Both the position numbers and the translations under genes were made by a program. A model generated the notes under the pieces. It had not been told where the DNA came from and made no database searches. It saw only the letters and a program-made list of their open reading frames with translations. Positions 1 to 13,100 of a DNA stretch of 64,000 bases are shown piece after piece (positions within the stretch are counted from its first letter, which is position 1; each line of letters begins with the position of its first letter). This DNA comes from Coturnix japonica (Eukaryota; Chordata; Aves; Galliformes; Phasianidae). The DNA lies in the NCBI RefSeq assembly GCF_001577835.2, contig NC_029516.1:109944254-110008253 (forward strand). Direction: 5' to 3'.

Positions 1-3000
1 GTTGTTCAGTGTTGTCAAGAAATTCTTCCCTTCCTTGGGTGTGTATGTATGCAAGAAATGTATAAGTCAAATATAGTGCTGTTCTTCTGTGCATTCCATT
101 CATCAGTATTGGTCACTTTTCTCTTTATTTACTGTGAAACCTTAGAATAGAAACTGCAATGCAAACTGGTAAGCAGTCCTAATAAAAACAATGTACCTGA
201 CCTACAAATTCTATCTTACAAATTAGAGGAAAGTATATATAAAATATGATTGATCTGCTCTTAGGCATATCTACCAATTTCAGGCTCGTTTGTCTGTAAT
301 CTTCTATCACAAAAATGGTTTATAAGAATCAGTGAATCAGGGTTTTTATGCAGTGAATGTGAGGCCATTACTTTGGAATAAAGACTTATAAGCTTTCCAT
401 AATATTTTAAAAATTACACATAACTTTTGCAAATAGAGGCTTAAACTTGTTTTTACTTTTATTTCTCATCCATTCAAGTCTTCCATGTTGATGAATATTT
501 GGAAAAGACTAAGCCAATTTGCTTAAGTTCTTCCTGTGAAGAGCCGACCCACAGCTGTCTATCCATAAGAGGTGAAGCATGAAGTTTTATTTCAGTTAAC
601 AGAATTTAGCATTGCTGGTGTCAATGGAACCAAACATTCAGTTACCAAAGTGGAATCATGCTAATAGTCATGTGGATTTTATTGCAGTGCTTCTTTGTAC
701 AGTGCTAGATTAAAAATAAATAAATACAGTCAAAGCCTGCACAGAACAGAGCAGGTGGTTTTACAATAGCAAATGGAGGTAAAAGAAACTAGAATGATGT
801 CAGTATTGCATTTGGATATTAAAAAAAAAACATAGGGCATAGCCCTTGAAGGTGCTTGATCACTCAGCAAATTTGTTCAGTGCTGTTGCAGGCAATCTAT
901 AAACACAATCTCAAAATAAGTCTAATTGTAAAACTTTAAAAATCATTATCAGTGCAGTGGCAGACAGGAAAAATGTTAGAAAGCTGTGTGGGCTTGAGAT
1001 GGTGCTGGAGGGAAATAGAGCCCTTGTTCAAATCCTGAACTGTATAGACAACATAGGAAATAGTGAAAGGGATGGGAAAGGAAGCTGTTCCCAAAAGGCC
1101 ATCATCAGAATTGCTTTGTTGCCTTATCACTTGATTTCTCTTGTTTTGTCATTGCTTTCACTAACAGCCTTGAGCTAGATTTGAAGTCTACTGCAGTTTA
1201 GAAAAGTTTTTTTTCCCCTAACCCTGTTGTAGTCTTCACATCTAAGACTGAAGGGAGAGATTAAGTAATTTTCATCTTCTGCCTGCAGCATCCAACTTGC
1301 TCTTGTAAATGGGTTTGACTGAGTGCCAGAAGTTCAGTTCAGCATTCATGCCAAAAAGCCCACTGGTGCCAGATCGGGACAGCCTTTTCTGATAAACACT
1401 TTGCTTCCAGAAAGATAGAAGTTCAGTCTTTCCAGATGTATTTGAAATTCATTTTAATTTGGTAAGCAGCAGTGATGAACTAAAACACAAACAAAACATT
1501 ATTGAGGTGTTTCCCTCCAGTGTTTCCAAAACAAACAGTGCTGATTTTCTTGTGCTAAATTGCCCTGAGGTAAGTTCCATGAGTCCCACAGGGGTGGAAA
1601 TGCCACTGCTGCTCTCACCATGGGGCTGAGGGAGGGAGAGTCCTCGGGTTTGCATCTCTTTTCAACCCAATTTAGTGTAGAGAGCTGATCTTGTTCTCAG
1701 CTTTGTGCCCTCCTCGTTGATTTGCAGAGTGCACCACCAGAAGGGCTTTCCACTCTCTATCTCTACAGTCTGTTTTGCTTCATTAATACAGTTTAAACAC
1801 CCTCTGAGATAAAGGAGGAGTTCCATAGCTGGTATTCAAAACACTCCGTGCTGTGCCTGGGTCATGCCTTTCACCTGCCCACTTAGGCAGAGGAGTGGTG
1901 ATGCCCATGTGAGAAGCAGCATCCTGGACGCTGTCTGGAGGAAAAGCCCTGCCTTACTCCAGGTGACTGAAGAAAAGGTGGGATTTTGCACCAACCCTCC
2001 CAGGGAACCAAGAGGTTCATACCTGAACCGTGCTGTAGGTGGGTTGTATAAGTAATACTCAGTGACCAGACTTTAGGGCATGAGGGACATATTGCTTCCT
2101 GCCTGTCTTGGGAACCTGAGTCTGTGTGCAATTAATGATCCCAATAAATGAGAGATGCTGATGGCCAGGTATCCCCTCCACTTAATTGCAGGTCAGTAGA
2201 GAGATATTATCAGGAAGTTCTATAGGATGTAGTGCTATTATTTTGGTTGGTTATTTCTGCAGTAGCTGTGCACCTGAGGCTAAGAAGCATCACTTTAGTT
2301 CCACAGGGTTTCAGTTCCTGCAAGAAGATGGCTACCAGCATCAGAAGGGAAATGCAGGAACTAAAAGAGCTCAAAGTGACCGTACATAAGCATGAGATAA
2401 TATGTTCATTTAAAATGACAAATTGAATAGTTGATGTGTTTCAATGAGCGTTGGTGTGGGACCAGTGAAGGAGTGTGAACACAGCCAGCAGTGTGGCTGT
2501 GGGCAAGGAAGGAGGGTAGAAGCAGGTATACAGGACAAGGAAATTCACCCAGCTCAGAAGGGAGAACTCCTGCTGTCCTTATACGAACCACAACAGAATG
2601 GATGGGGGAGGCCACCAGCTAGAACAGGGGGAACTGATTGCTTTCAAAAAAAAAAAATCAAAAGGCAAGGCTAAAATTAATGCAATTACATCTATGTTTT
2701 TAAAACATAATAGCTCAGTTAACTGTCAACAGCTGAAAGAAATGGATTCAAATATTTTTCTCTCCCATCTCCATTTGAAAAGAATGCTTAGGAAGAAATT
2801 ATGCAAGCTAGTTGTTGTTACGTAGACATGGCTTGTGTTTAAGAGAGCTACTGCTTGGAAGTCTGAGATAGGAAACGAGTGCTCTGAAATCTTAATTAAA
2901 GAATTGTTTTATGGTAACAACTGATTCCACAAACTTAAGCCATGTGAGAGTGGAGAAAAGTCTTGTGGGTATCAAATATTACACAAGAGTATAGCAATAT

Positions 3001-3559
3001 GGATTTAACACGCATAATTATCTGGGTCTGTGTGAGTGTTATAAATAGAAATGTTAGGTCTCCCATTTGGTGTTAAACGGGGAAAATATACAGAGGAAAT
3101 GCATGCAGGTCTTTATTGTATCTTGGGACAGAAATAACATCTCATTTTGCTGCAAGAAAAATAAGTGTATCCCTTTTATATCTGTGATTTCATAAACTTT
3201 CATTAAGAGATCAAAATTTTGTTTGTTACTAAAGATCGTTTTTAACTTTTCTTTTTAAAATCCATCCAGAAAACACTATCCCACATAAGAACACATGAAA
3301 GAAAAAAGTCATTCTCTCTCTTTTCTGTTCTCTCCCTCTCTTTTCTAAAAGGAGTAACTTAAAATATGTGTGCTGTGTAAGAACGTGTGCTGAAGTTTCA
3401 TGTTTCAGGTAATCTTCTTTAAAATAATGGGAGTCTAGATTGCATCAGTTAGTTTTAAAACTGCTATGCTATTGGTAGGGACAAAATGGGATTAGAGCCA
3501 AAATTTGACTGCGTGGCTGCCAAAGTCTGTATCAGATTTAAGACACATGCTTCTGCAAG
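1..3559. other. Intergenic sequence upstream of VEGFD
   Basis: AT-rich single-copy-looking sequence. No coding exon was recognised. In human the 3' end of PIR lies just upstream of VEGFD, but no PIR C-terminal peptide was found here. An AATAAA at 181-186 could end an upstream transcript, but nothing else supports this. No clear repeats were seen apart from short A-runs. Confidence 0.5.
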
Positions 3560-4083
3560 CTTCCACGAAGGTTGTGAAAAAAAGTTTTAATACAGAGTTG
3601 GATTACAGCTCTCTAGCTCGAAACATTGGCCATTACGCTACCATCTGAAGAGGCTGCTGTAGCACAGAGCGCAGAACAGTGCAGACTGCTTAAATCTTCT
3701 GGACCACAGATGGATTTTGAATACCTCTTTGTGCCCTGATGGAAGATATGGTAACTTTATTAGCTGGAACCCATACCTGATCACTTGTGGGAGTGTAGCT
3801 GCGTGCACACAGATACCAATCTATTTAAAGTCTTATCATGATTTTCTTTCGAGTGTATCTGAAATCTACTCCAAGAAATTACAGTCTCTAGGTGAATTGT
3901 TCAAAACAATTGCTTAGAAGAGTGAAGAGTGAGATATTTACTCTTGCATGTTGGAATCCTTTGTGAATTTCTAACAGAAATTTGGAAGCTTTTCTTGTCT
4001 GTTGTGGTGAAATGCATTTCAAAAGAGACGCCTCCAGCTGTATGACAACAATTGCGTAGTAACCTGCGGATTTAAACATCAGA
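3560..4083 (+). promoter_or_regulatory. VEGFD: Probable VEGFD upstream/5' leader region with two short uORFs
   Basis: Immediately upstream of the VEGFD start. No CpG island and no clear TATA box at a known distance, so the transcription start is not located. Two complete short ORFs precede the main ATG: 3948-3974 (8 codons plus stop) and 4012-4059 (15 codons plus stop, with a second in-frame ATG inside). The second ends 24 bases before the VEGFD ATG at 4084. They matter only if transcription starts upstream of them. Confidence 0.45.
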
Positions 4084-4173
4084 ATGTACAAACTGTGGGT
4101 GACTGTGAATATTTTCATGATTTCATTTCTGCATTTGCTGCAAGGATCTGACTATGAGAATGGCTCTGTGAAG
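4084..4173 (+). CDS. VEGFD: VEGFD coding exon 1: signal peptide
   Basis: ATG at 4084 begins [20 protein letters not shown] and the exon ends ...GSVK at a GTAGGC donor (phase 0). It aligns without gaps to the 30-residue human first exon (MYREWVVVNVFMM...GPVK, recalled). It has the hydrophobic core of a secretion signal and a plausible cleavage after LLQG. It is too short to stand out as an open frame and was found by homology. It sits 17.3 kb upstream of exon 2. Confidence 0.93.
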
Positions 4174-7100
4174 GTAGGCAATGTTTAATTATTGATAATA
4201 TTAATAATCCACATTGTCAGAATTACACAAACCTCATGGGCACAGTGCTGAGTTTCAAACTATTTTGGTGAGGGGCTTGTTTATTTTATTTTGTTTTGTT
4301 TTAGTGATTGTTGGTGATTAAACAAAAGTTTAGTAGCCATAGAGAAAAGACAATCTATAAAGAAGTTAAATTGGTATTCACTGTTTAGTATTTCATCTCT
4401 TTGTATTAGTTATTCATACTTTATATATATATATATATATATTGTTCTTTAATTGAACTCCTCGTATCACTCATGCAAGATAAAAGCAAAATACAAAACA
4501 AAAAGCAAATCAGAGTACTTAGAATACTTTCAAAATGCACTTATTTTTCTTTCAGCTATTTGCAGTTTCAGGACTAAGCATCCCAGTGTTGAAAATCTTC
4601 CTCTACAAACACTTGTTCATCAGTTGCTCACTTGTTTGCCAGAAATGTTCTTCTTTTGTTTATAGTAAATGATGTCCAAGACTTTACCATAAGCTACAGC
4701 TAGTAATTGTAGGGCACAGTGCCTGGGAAAAAAAATCTTTCTTCTGAATGTAATACATGCAAGGAAATTTAAGCTGAACTCTCACCTTGATAGTAGGATT
4801 TTTCAGATCTGATTTTCTGAGACAATGTGAGAAAAGCCAGGAAAATAATGTAGAAAAACAAGAATAAAAACTGGAACAGGATTCTGTGTGTGTAGTGTGT
4901 CCAAAAATGATTAATTCAGTGTGTGGTCCAGAACAAATTATTTGTTTCTCACTGACAAAGCAAAACAAGCTAGTACTTCTGTTTTCACTTCAAAAAACCT
5001 CCTGCTTGCAAGAGATGACCACACACCAGCCTGTGAACTGCACTGCGTGTTGACCTATGGTTTCGAAAAGAAAGGCTCAGTTGTGTGCTTAATTGCAGAT
5101 TTCTGTTGCCAGCACAAGAAGTTAGCAGTGGTGAGTGATGTGCTTGCAGGGAGACTAATGGCTCACCCCTTTGCCTGCTCCCTATTCACAAACTTTTAAT
5201 TTACAACCTTACCAATCAGGTCTTTGGAGTCTGTAAGACCATTGTAATCATTCTTATATACATTGCCTTCATTCTTCTGTAAGTTGCACTGCCTGACAAG
5301 TCACTGTTAAGTTTTCAAAACTATCAGAAGATACAGTATATGTCATGCTTTAAAGGGCTGTGTTTCACATATGTTGGCTGCTGATTACCAAAAGGAAAAG
5401 ACTGTGTTTTTTTACACTGCTTGTTCTGGCTCTTTCTGTATAGACAAAGATTTTGGGCTGAGCCACTGATTATTTTTGTTTTAATGTTTTACATTGTGTA
5501 TTAGATTTCTGGGTTACTTTGGCATTTATGTTGTGGGCTTTTGTGTGTGTGCATGTGTGGACATACCCTGCAGAAAGTCCTGCATGTTACAGTGTTTAAT
5601 GGTACAGAGGATTATGCATATTCTTACCAATTGCACCTCAGATTTTACTTGTAAAGCAAGAAATGATGTGTTATACACACCTATAACATTTTCTGAAAGT
5701 TCTTTCAGATCAACAGCAATACTGCCTGGATAGGAATCATCAGGACAGGCTGTAAGTAATGCACAATTAATGAGACACAGGAAGGGCTGCAGACAGGCAG
5801 CCTCTTCCCTTTACCCATTGTTACAGCAGTTCAAGTAATCAAACTCAGCCCAGGTCACTTCAAGTTTCAGATCTGTTGATGGTCTTAACCATCAGCTGGT
5901 GTCAGTGTGATATCATGTGACAGAGTTCCGGGGACTAAGTACTTAAATACTATATTTACCCCCTCCACAATGATCCTAAATAGTACTATGAAAGTTAAAA
6001 ACCTTACAGGTTTCTCATGTATCTCTGTCGTGCTTGACTTTTCTTAACCCTATCCACTTCTGTATACTGTGTATACTGGACTCTTATTCATTTCCCATTT
6101 GCATACTCAGTCTAGTAATTCTCTGTCTGCTAGTCCCAGTTCTTTCCATCTCCATTTCTGTCCTGTTCCTGTCTCAGCACCACTGGCTCCCCAGCCTATG
6201 CTCTTGTGCCTCTCAGCCTTTGAATAAGTTCTACCACCATGATCCTTCTTGCACTCTCTGTGTGCCACCCTTTTCCCCACTCACCTATCCTGGTCTGGGA
6301 TACCCTGCTACTCTCTCTGACCCTCAGGAGGTGGCCTCAATTTCTCAGCAGTAATCTCAGTGTCCTACTGAATCCCTCTGTTTTCCAGTTATGTCTGAAC
6401 ACAGTTCCCTTCTCCATCCCAAGCTTCTAGCTGTCTTTCCTCACCATTTACAAACTTACCTCCCTTTTTACTCCAGTTACTACTTCAGGTCTCCCCAAAC
6501 ACTCTCACACTCCCTGGCTAGGTTTTGCACAGCTCTGCCAACATTCATCTTCATTCCCTTCCACACTCAGCATTGACACCTTCCTTTTCCATGTTAACTG
6601 ACCTCTGAAAGAGCCTGAGGGAGAGGAAAAGTGTGCTCCTGCTCAGCTCCAGGCTGCAGGGTGGTCAGCACAAGCCACATCTACAGAGATTTTAACTACT
6701 GAGCATCTGTGAGCTTCTGTTACGTTTGGGTGGATTTTTGCAGAGAGATCAGAAGGCATATCTGTGTCAGCAAATGTTCCTCAGGTGTCAGAACTTAACA
6801 TTTGTGGTCGGCCACAAGGTAATGCTAGATATTTAAAAAGACACGATTGACAGAAAAGGCTTCTGCATTGATAAAAAAGGAGATTCATCCTCAACTGTGG
6901 TCAAACTATTTTGTCTGAGACAACTCACCAGATAGTCATAGAATCAGAGAGTGGTTTGGGTTCGAAAGGACCATAAAGAACAGCTAGTTCCAACCCCCCT
7001 GCCATGGGCAGGGACATGTTCCACTGAATCAAAAGTTATTAAAATCATTTAGAAGCAGACATCTGGCATGAAAAGTTTCAGCCTGAACATTGAACATCTG

Positions 7101-10100
7101 GCAATGTTATAACAACTGGAAACAATCTCAAGATGGGAAGCGGTAGGCAACCTCAGTCCGGGGCAGGTATCCGACACGCCTCCTCAACTGAATTCATGTC
7201 AATGTTGGCAATAATCCCTCTATTTCACACTCCGTTTATTGGATTCAGAGTGCCAGTCTGACACATTAAATCCTCAGTGAACAATTAGATTTCCACATGG
7301 GTTTTCTGAAGACTGAGCATTAATGTTTTTCATAAGGAAATGCTTAAAAAATTCCTTGTCAAAGTGCTGCCCTGACAGTCTCTTACATTTTCGAATACCT
7401 CTGCTAGAGAACCGCAAACTTTACTGTCTCTTTCCTGTCTCCCCCTGCCCCCTCATCATTTTTCCTCTCCTAGATCAGTGACAGACATAAGCTACTTTTT
7501 CCAGCATTTTAAAATTAGATACAGAGGTATGTCCTATATTCATCAAAGATGAAGTGACTTTTTCCGGTAATCTGTCAGAGCTACTTCTGTCTTCCCACAC
7601 TAAAACTGCCTCTCTAATGAGGATCCAGGTCCTGATCTCTGAGAGTCTGAATCTCAAGGCTCCCTGCCCTGTTCTGCCCTTTATTCTATGTACTGAGGGG
7701 AAGACAAGAGAAAGTAATGCCCATGTTATAACATATTCAGAGTTTTCTTTTTCTTTTGCAGGTCTTCTCACTGTTAAAAACTTTCTTTTGAGATAGGCAA
7801 TCCCATGGTTAGTAGGCCTGAAGGTTATAAGAAGACAGTGGATTAGATGGGCTGAGACCTGTAGGTGAACATGGCAGTTCTCTGCTATGAGCATATCTTT
7901 TCCCCAGCAAAACTCTTTTTTAACCTCTACACCAAATATTTATAGAATCATAAAATGTTCCAAACTGGAAGGGACCCACAGAGATCGTCATCAAATCCAG
8001 CCCCTGGCTTCACATAGGACCACTACAAACCAAACCCTATGTCTGAGTGCATTGTCCAAATGCTTCTTAAACTCTGGCATTCCAGGCCATGCCCACTGCT
8101 TTGGGCAGCCCATTCCATGCCCATTGCCCTCCAGTGAAGAACCTTTTCCTAACTCCCACCCTGACCCTTCCCTGACTCAGCTCCATGCCCTTCTCTCAAA
8201 ACATATTGTTACAGACTTGAGCGGACATTTTTGCTCCAGCAGGTCTTAGATTCAACAGTCTTATATTGACACTGTCAGCAGGATAGAAGTAGAAGCCAGA
8301 CGCTAAACACAGCTGTCTTCTGGCCTGCTTTGCTGAAGGTAGGAGAGAAAGAGCACTTACCCATGATTCTCAACACCTAAGTGATGAATGCTTTGCCCTT
8401 GGGTAAGCATGGAGATGCTGGTGAGCCATCACACAATGAGCTGAAAGAGTTCCAAAACTCTTTGCATTTCTCTCTTCCTAAAGTCAGCTCTAATTTCTCT
8501 CTTCAAAGTAGACTTTTCTTTCTTACATCCAGCTTCCTTTCAAGCTTACCAGACTCTTTGGGGTAAAGATGATGAAACCGTGGGTTTCAGAACTGTTTCA
8601 TTATCTCAGTTCTGTCTTTGCTGCTCTTGATTCTCTGTGATTATAATCTCATATAGGATGTCCAACGAACCAAAAACGTGTAGAAATGTACTTGCAGAGC
8701 TCCTGCAGGAATGACTGGCTGTGCTTTTACTTCAGGAGTTGGAAGCTGTCATGGAGGTTGTGAAGCAAGCCATTTTGTTCAGGTCTATCTGCTGCTGACT
8801 TTCAGTGCTACAGTGAAGCATAAGAGAACAATCTTGCATTGTTGCTATGCCACATGGCATCTGTCCTTGGCTCTTATCAGTTTGGAGAGGGAGGTGATAA
8901 TACACTACTGCTTGATCGAAAGCAGTTCACACCCAGGAGAACTAGCAAAAAAATCCCTCTCAGCTGATCTTCCAGTCTGGCCCACCTCAGCTGGGATCAT
9001 AATTGCCGAGTACATAACAGAGTGCTGAAAAATGCATCATGCTGTTAAGATTGATCAGACAAGAATGAGAAATTCATTCTGCTGTTCAGCTGTTTGAAAC
9101 GAGGACAGCACTAATTAAAATTTGACATCAGTCATGGATCACTTCTGGAGCTCTGTAGAGCCAAGGGGAGGCAGGTTCAGAGGGCAGTGGAGCAGCTTTC
9201 AATTAATTTGTGATCACAGGGCAACTGAAACAAGCAATCAGCTCAGGCTCAGCAAGTGTTGCTGGTCTGAGGCCGGGTTGCTGCAGCCTGCTTGCTCTTT
9301 CTTCCCCAGAGGGTTTTGTTTGTTTATAGCCACTGATGTGGTTTTGATGCAGCTCCCAAAGGAGGCACACAGAGCTAGGAGGGGAACAATCTGCCTGAAA
9401 AGGAAAAAAAAATTGGTGTAGACTCAGGCTTGTGAAAACTCTGCTGTGCTGGTTGCAAGTTTTGCTCTGGTCACTGCAGCCCCCACATCAGATCCATTAA
9501 GATTTGCTGGTGTTTTGCCTCCTGTGTGTCTGCTTGGGAAAAAATAGATACAGTTGTTATAGATGATAACTCATTTATTTCCATTTATTAAAAGTCCCGT
9601 GGAATAGTTTTTATAATTATCATTAGATGCTTGAGACCTGTGTTTCTTTTAGACCTCTCTCGCAGGGCAAGTCCAATTACAAAATTGGATACTACTGTTT
9701 CCTGGGCTTCACACTGAGATGTAATCCCAAACTGACACCATTCTCTGGGGGAAAAAGTGACTCAAGATACTTTGCTGCAAGGAGGAAACCCTTATTCCTC
9801 CCACTATTTGCCAGTCTCTTGTGTAACTTTCCACCTGCTCCTTACCTCCCCAGTACATTTTGCAAATCTTCCTAAGTCTTGTTGAGACTTGAGGGGAATG
9901 GGAATAAAACTCTCTGTGTCCCTGTAACAGCTGCAGAGGCTCCATTTGTTCACGGGAAGACCAAACAGAATTTGTTCTTTTCTTTGATTTCTTTGTGAAA
10001 GTGGTGTATGTGGGCTTCTGAATCAAGTAACAGCAGAACAACTGAGTACAGTATTTCATTTTGCTCAAATTAAGAAAAAAGCCTGAAGGATGCCTGTGTA

Positions 10101-13100
10101 TTGTTTTCTATTTTCCCCAGATATGACCTAAAGTATATAACCATTCACCCAGTGGGAGAACACCATTTAGGGTCCTTACTGTTTTTGCAGAATGGCGCTT
10201 AGAAAAGCTGGGTAACTATCTGAACACATGAGATATGGCAATCCAGTGTGGGCACTACACGGATTAGGAGTGATTGTTCTTGTTATTGGGTCAGGATGGT
10301 TTTGTCAGATCTGTGTTTTTAGATCAAAAGTATGCTGGGTTGGTTTTGAGAACTCATCATTGCTGAATACAGAGCAGTCACCATTTGCACGCGCTTGATG
10401 AAGGAATCATATCTGTATGGTGTTTAATTGCAAACTCTTGCTGTATCAACCTGGTCTAGTGAGCAACCTAGTCTAATGGGAAGTGTCCCTGCCTATAGCT
10501 GGGGGTTGGAACTAGGTGATCTTAGAGGTCCCTTCCAAACCAAACAATTCTATGATTCTATCGTATGTTACAGTGCATGTAGAGAGTATGCCATACAATC
10601 AAGCAAAACTTTTCACTTCGATTGGCAGTGTGACTCAAAACCCATGTCAGGATATTTTCCTGAACTGCTAGGGAAATATTACTTAATAAAAACTACAATT
10701 CCAGGAAAATGTGCATGTGATTGAGGTAACATAAGTTCACTCAGCATTGGCAGTGGATCTGCTTTGTGAAGTGACATTTGGAAATCCGGCAGTTCATTTG
10801 GCTAATCACACTTCCAAAACATTTATCAAGAGTCTTGGGTCAAAAACAGAACCTATGGAAGCTGTAACAGAAGGAACCTTCATCACATTAAAAATATTTT
10901 CAAATATTGAAAGAACATACAATCATCTGATATTATTCAATTCTCCATTACTGAAACATTCCAAAATCTTTGTCCAAACCTCAGTGATTTGCAAAGGCTG
11001 GACAAATATCAAAAGAAAGTGACTATGTTCTGGATATGTTCTTTCTAAAAACATATATTATGCTACTTTTAACATGTGTATTCTGTCAGATTGTTTGTAG
11101 CATCGTGTATGATGAAGAAAGTGCTGTGTAGTGTCTCTAGTTGTATTCTGTGCTGAGCATCATGTCTGCCTGAATGTGTTGCTGCTGTGCCAGATGATAC
11201 AACCAAAGACAGAGGAGAGCTTGAGAAAACGTACTGTTGGATTCCCATAGCTGTCAGTAGTATTTGGGACATACAAGCAAGTTACTGCCATGAGCATTTT
11301 ATGACAATCTGTATCTGTCCTTTCATTGACCACACAAATGCACTTTCCATATTTATCACAGGAGAGGCCTAAAGGCAAATTATCTGCATAAATGGCTAGG
11401 TTTGAAAATGAAGAAACTCCACACCTGGGTAGACCTATTCTTTTGTTCCATCTGTCTATTTCAGTTTTCCATCATTGCCCACAAAACCAGGCACAAGTGA
11501 GTGCCATTTCCTTCAAAATCACACTTTAGCTGCTGTGAGAATGTTTCTCACGAGAGCAAAAGATCTGGTTGTGGGCAGTGAAATTTATTTAATGAGAGAT
11601 GTAGTTGATTCTCAAAATATTTACTGGCTGGAAAAAAACAAAAAAAAAAAGAAAAAAAAACAAAAAAAACTCATTTTGGTTAAAAATGTAATTAGCTGGC
11701 TAAAAGTGGGAGATATTTTGATAAATTTTTATCTGTAGATGTCATCTCTAAAAGAAATAATCATGCTTTCATTTCCAAATCGTGTAACGTTCTGCTGTTT
11801 TTACTTCTTTGCTTTGATATTTTGATTCATTCAAACCAAATGTTCAGAGAACAACCAAAATGTCTCATCTCTGAGGATTTTGCTAATGTAATCATGCTAC
11901 TAAAGTGCAAGAAGTCTGGTCTGTTTGCCATAGCACCACAAAAGATCTTTTCTAGTTGAAAAATATATATATTCAAAATGTAAAACAGCTGTTCTCTTGA
12001 AGACATCGGGTATCTAATATGATTTACTCATGAAGGCATATGATCTTCAGCCAAGTAAGAAATTGTTTGTCCCTACCTGAACCACTAATCTTAGAAAATA
12101 GGTAATTCAGTCTCTTGCCTTCCCTGAGAACAAGGCTGGAGTCTGGAAGAGACTGGAGAGAGCATTACCATGCTGAATAGCAAAAATGTAATAGTCTAGA
12201 AGTTGCTTCTTCTCCAGTTTCGGGTCTTGGTCAAATGATATACTAAGTTTTATCAAGAGATACACTCAATTGCCATGTATCTATCAGTGAGAACTACGAA
12301 CCCCTCAGATGAATGCATCCATCAGTTCCTGCCCCTTCATTCAGTATCAGATGAAACTATCCATTTTGTCACCTCACATTCCTCCCCAAACCATACTTAA
12401 TGTACCTGTCAGTCCTTCTTTATGTGCCCTGGCCATTCGCTGCTACTCTTCTTACAGGGGGTGCTGTGCCATTTCTCTTTCAGTAGCACTGACACATGTA
12501 TGATAAGTAGTTCTATAAACACATTCACTCTTGACTGAGAGAAAGCAAGGGAAAATTATGCTCTAACTCTGGAGGCAGATGGCAGAGGCTTTGGGTGGGG
12601 AAACAAGAGTTGTTTCTAGCTCTAGCAGGGACTGATGAGGGTGGAGAGGTGACTTTCAGGCTTTCTATCCAGAGTACAGTTTACTACTTCTCCTGCAGCC
12701 AGAATATACATTTCTGATGCATTTATATTTTGCTTGCTGTATAGAGTCCTTCTCTGATGGATAACATGCTATGGCACTGGATACATCTGAAAACCTGAAA
12801 GAATTAGATGACAAATTTAGGCCTCAAATTTCTGAGAGGACTGTGGAGAAGAATAAGTGTTGCCCTGGTACTTTCTCCCTAAAACAACTTTGACTATCAC
12901 ATAACTACATCTGATGCTGCCCTAAGGTTTCTCAACTGTAATTCAGTTCTTACTAATTTTATATTTGGGCAAAGACTTATGAGGCCATTTCTAGCATCTT
13001 AAAAAAGATATTCAGTCCAATTGTGTATTTCTGCAATCTACTCAGCTATGCTCTTTCATTACAATTTTAACGAGAAAGCATTAGAGACCCTTTTTAAAAA

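Noticed and set aside
1-4000. PIR 3' exon, expected from synteny
   Set aside because: I found no match to the PIR C-terminal peptide; it probably lies left of the window.
6034-6354. 106-codon plus-strand frame
   Set aside because: Pyrimidine-skewed composition explains the hydrophobic, Ser/Pro-rich product; no family resemblance, no splice or promoter support.
7475-7894. 139-codon minus-strand frame
   Set aside because: Within VEGFD intron 1, no recognisable domain, near CR1 scraps; likely chance.
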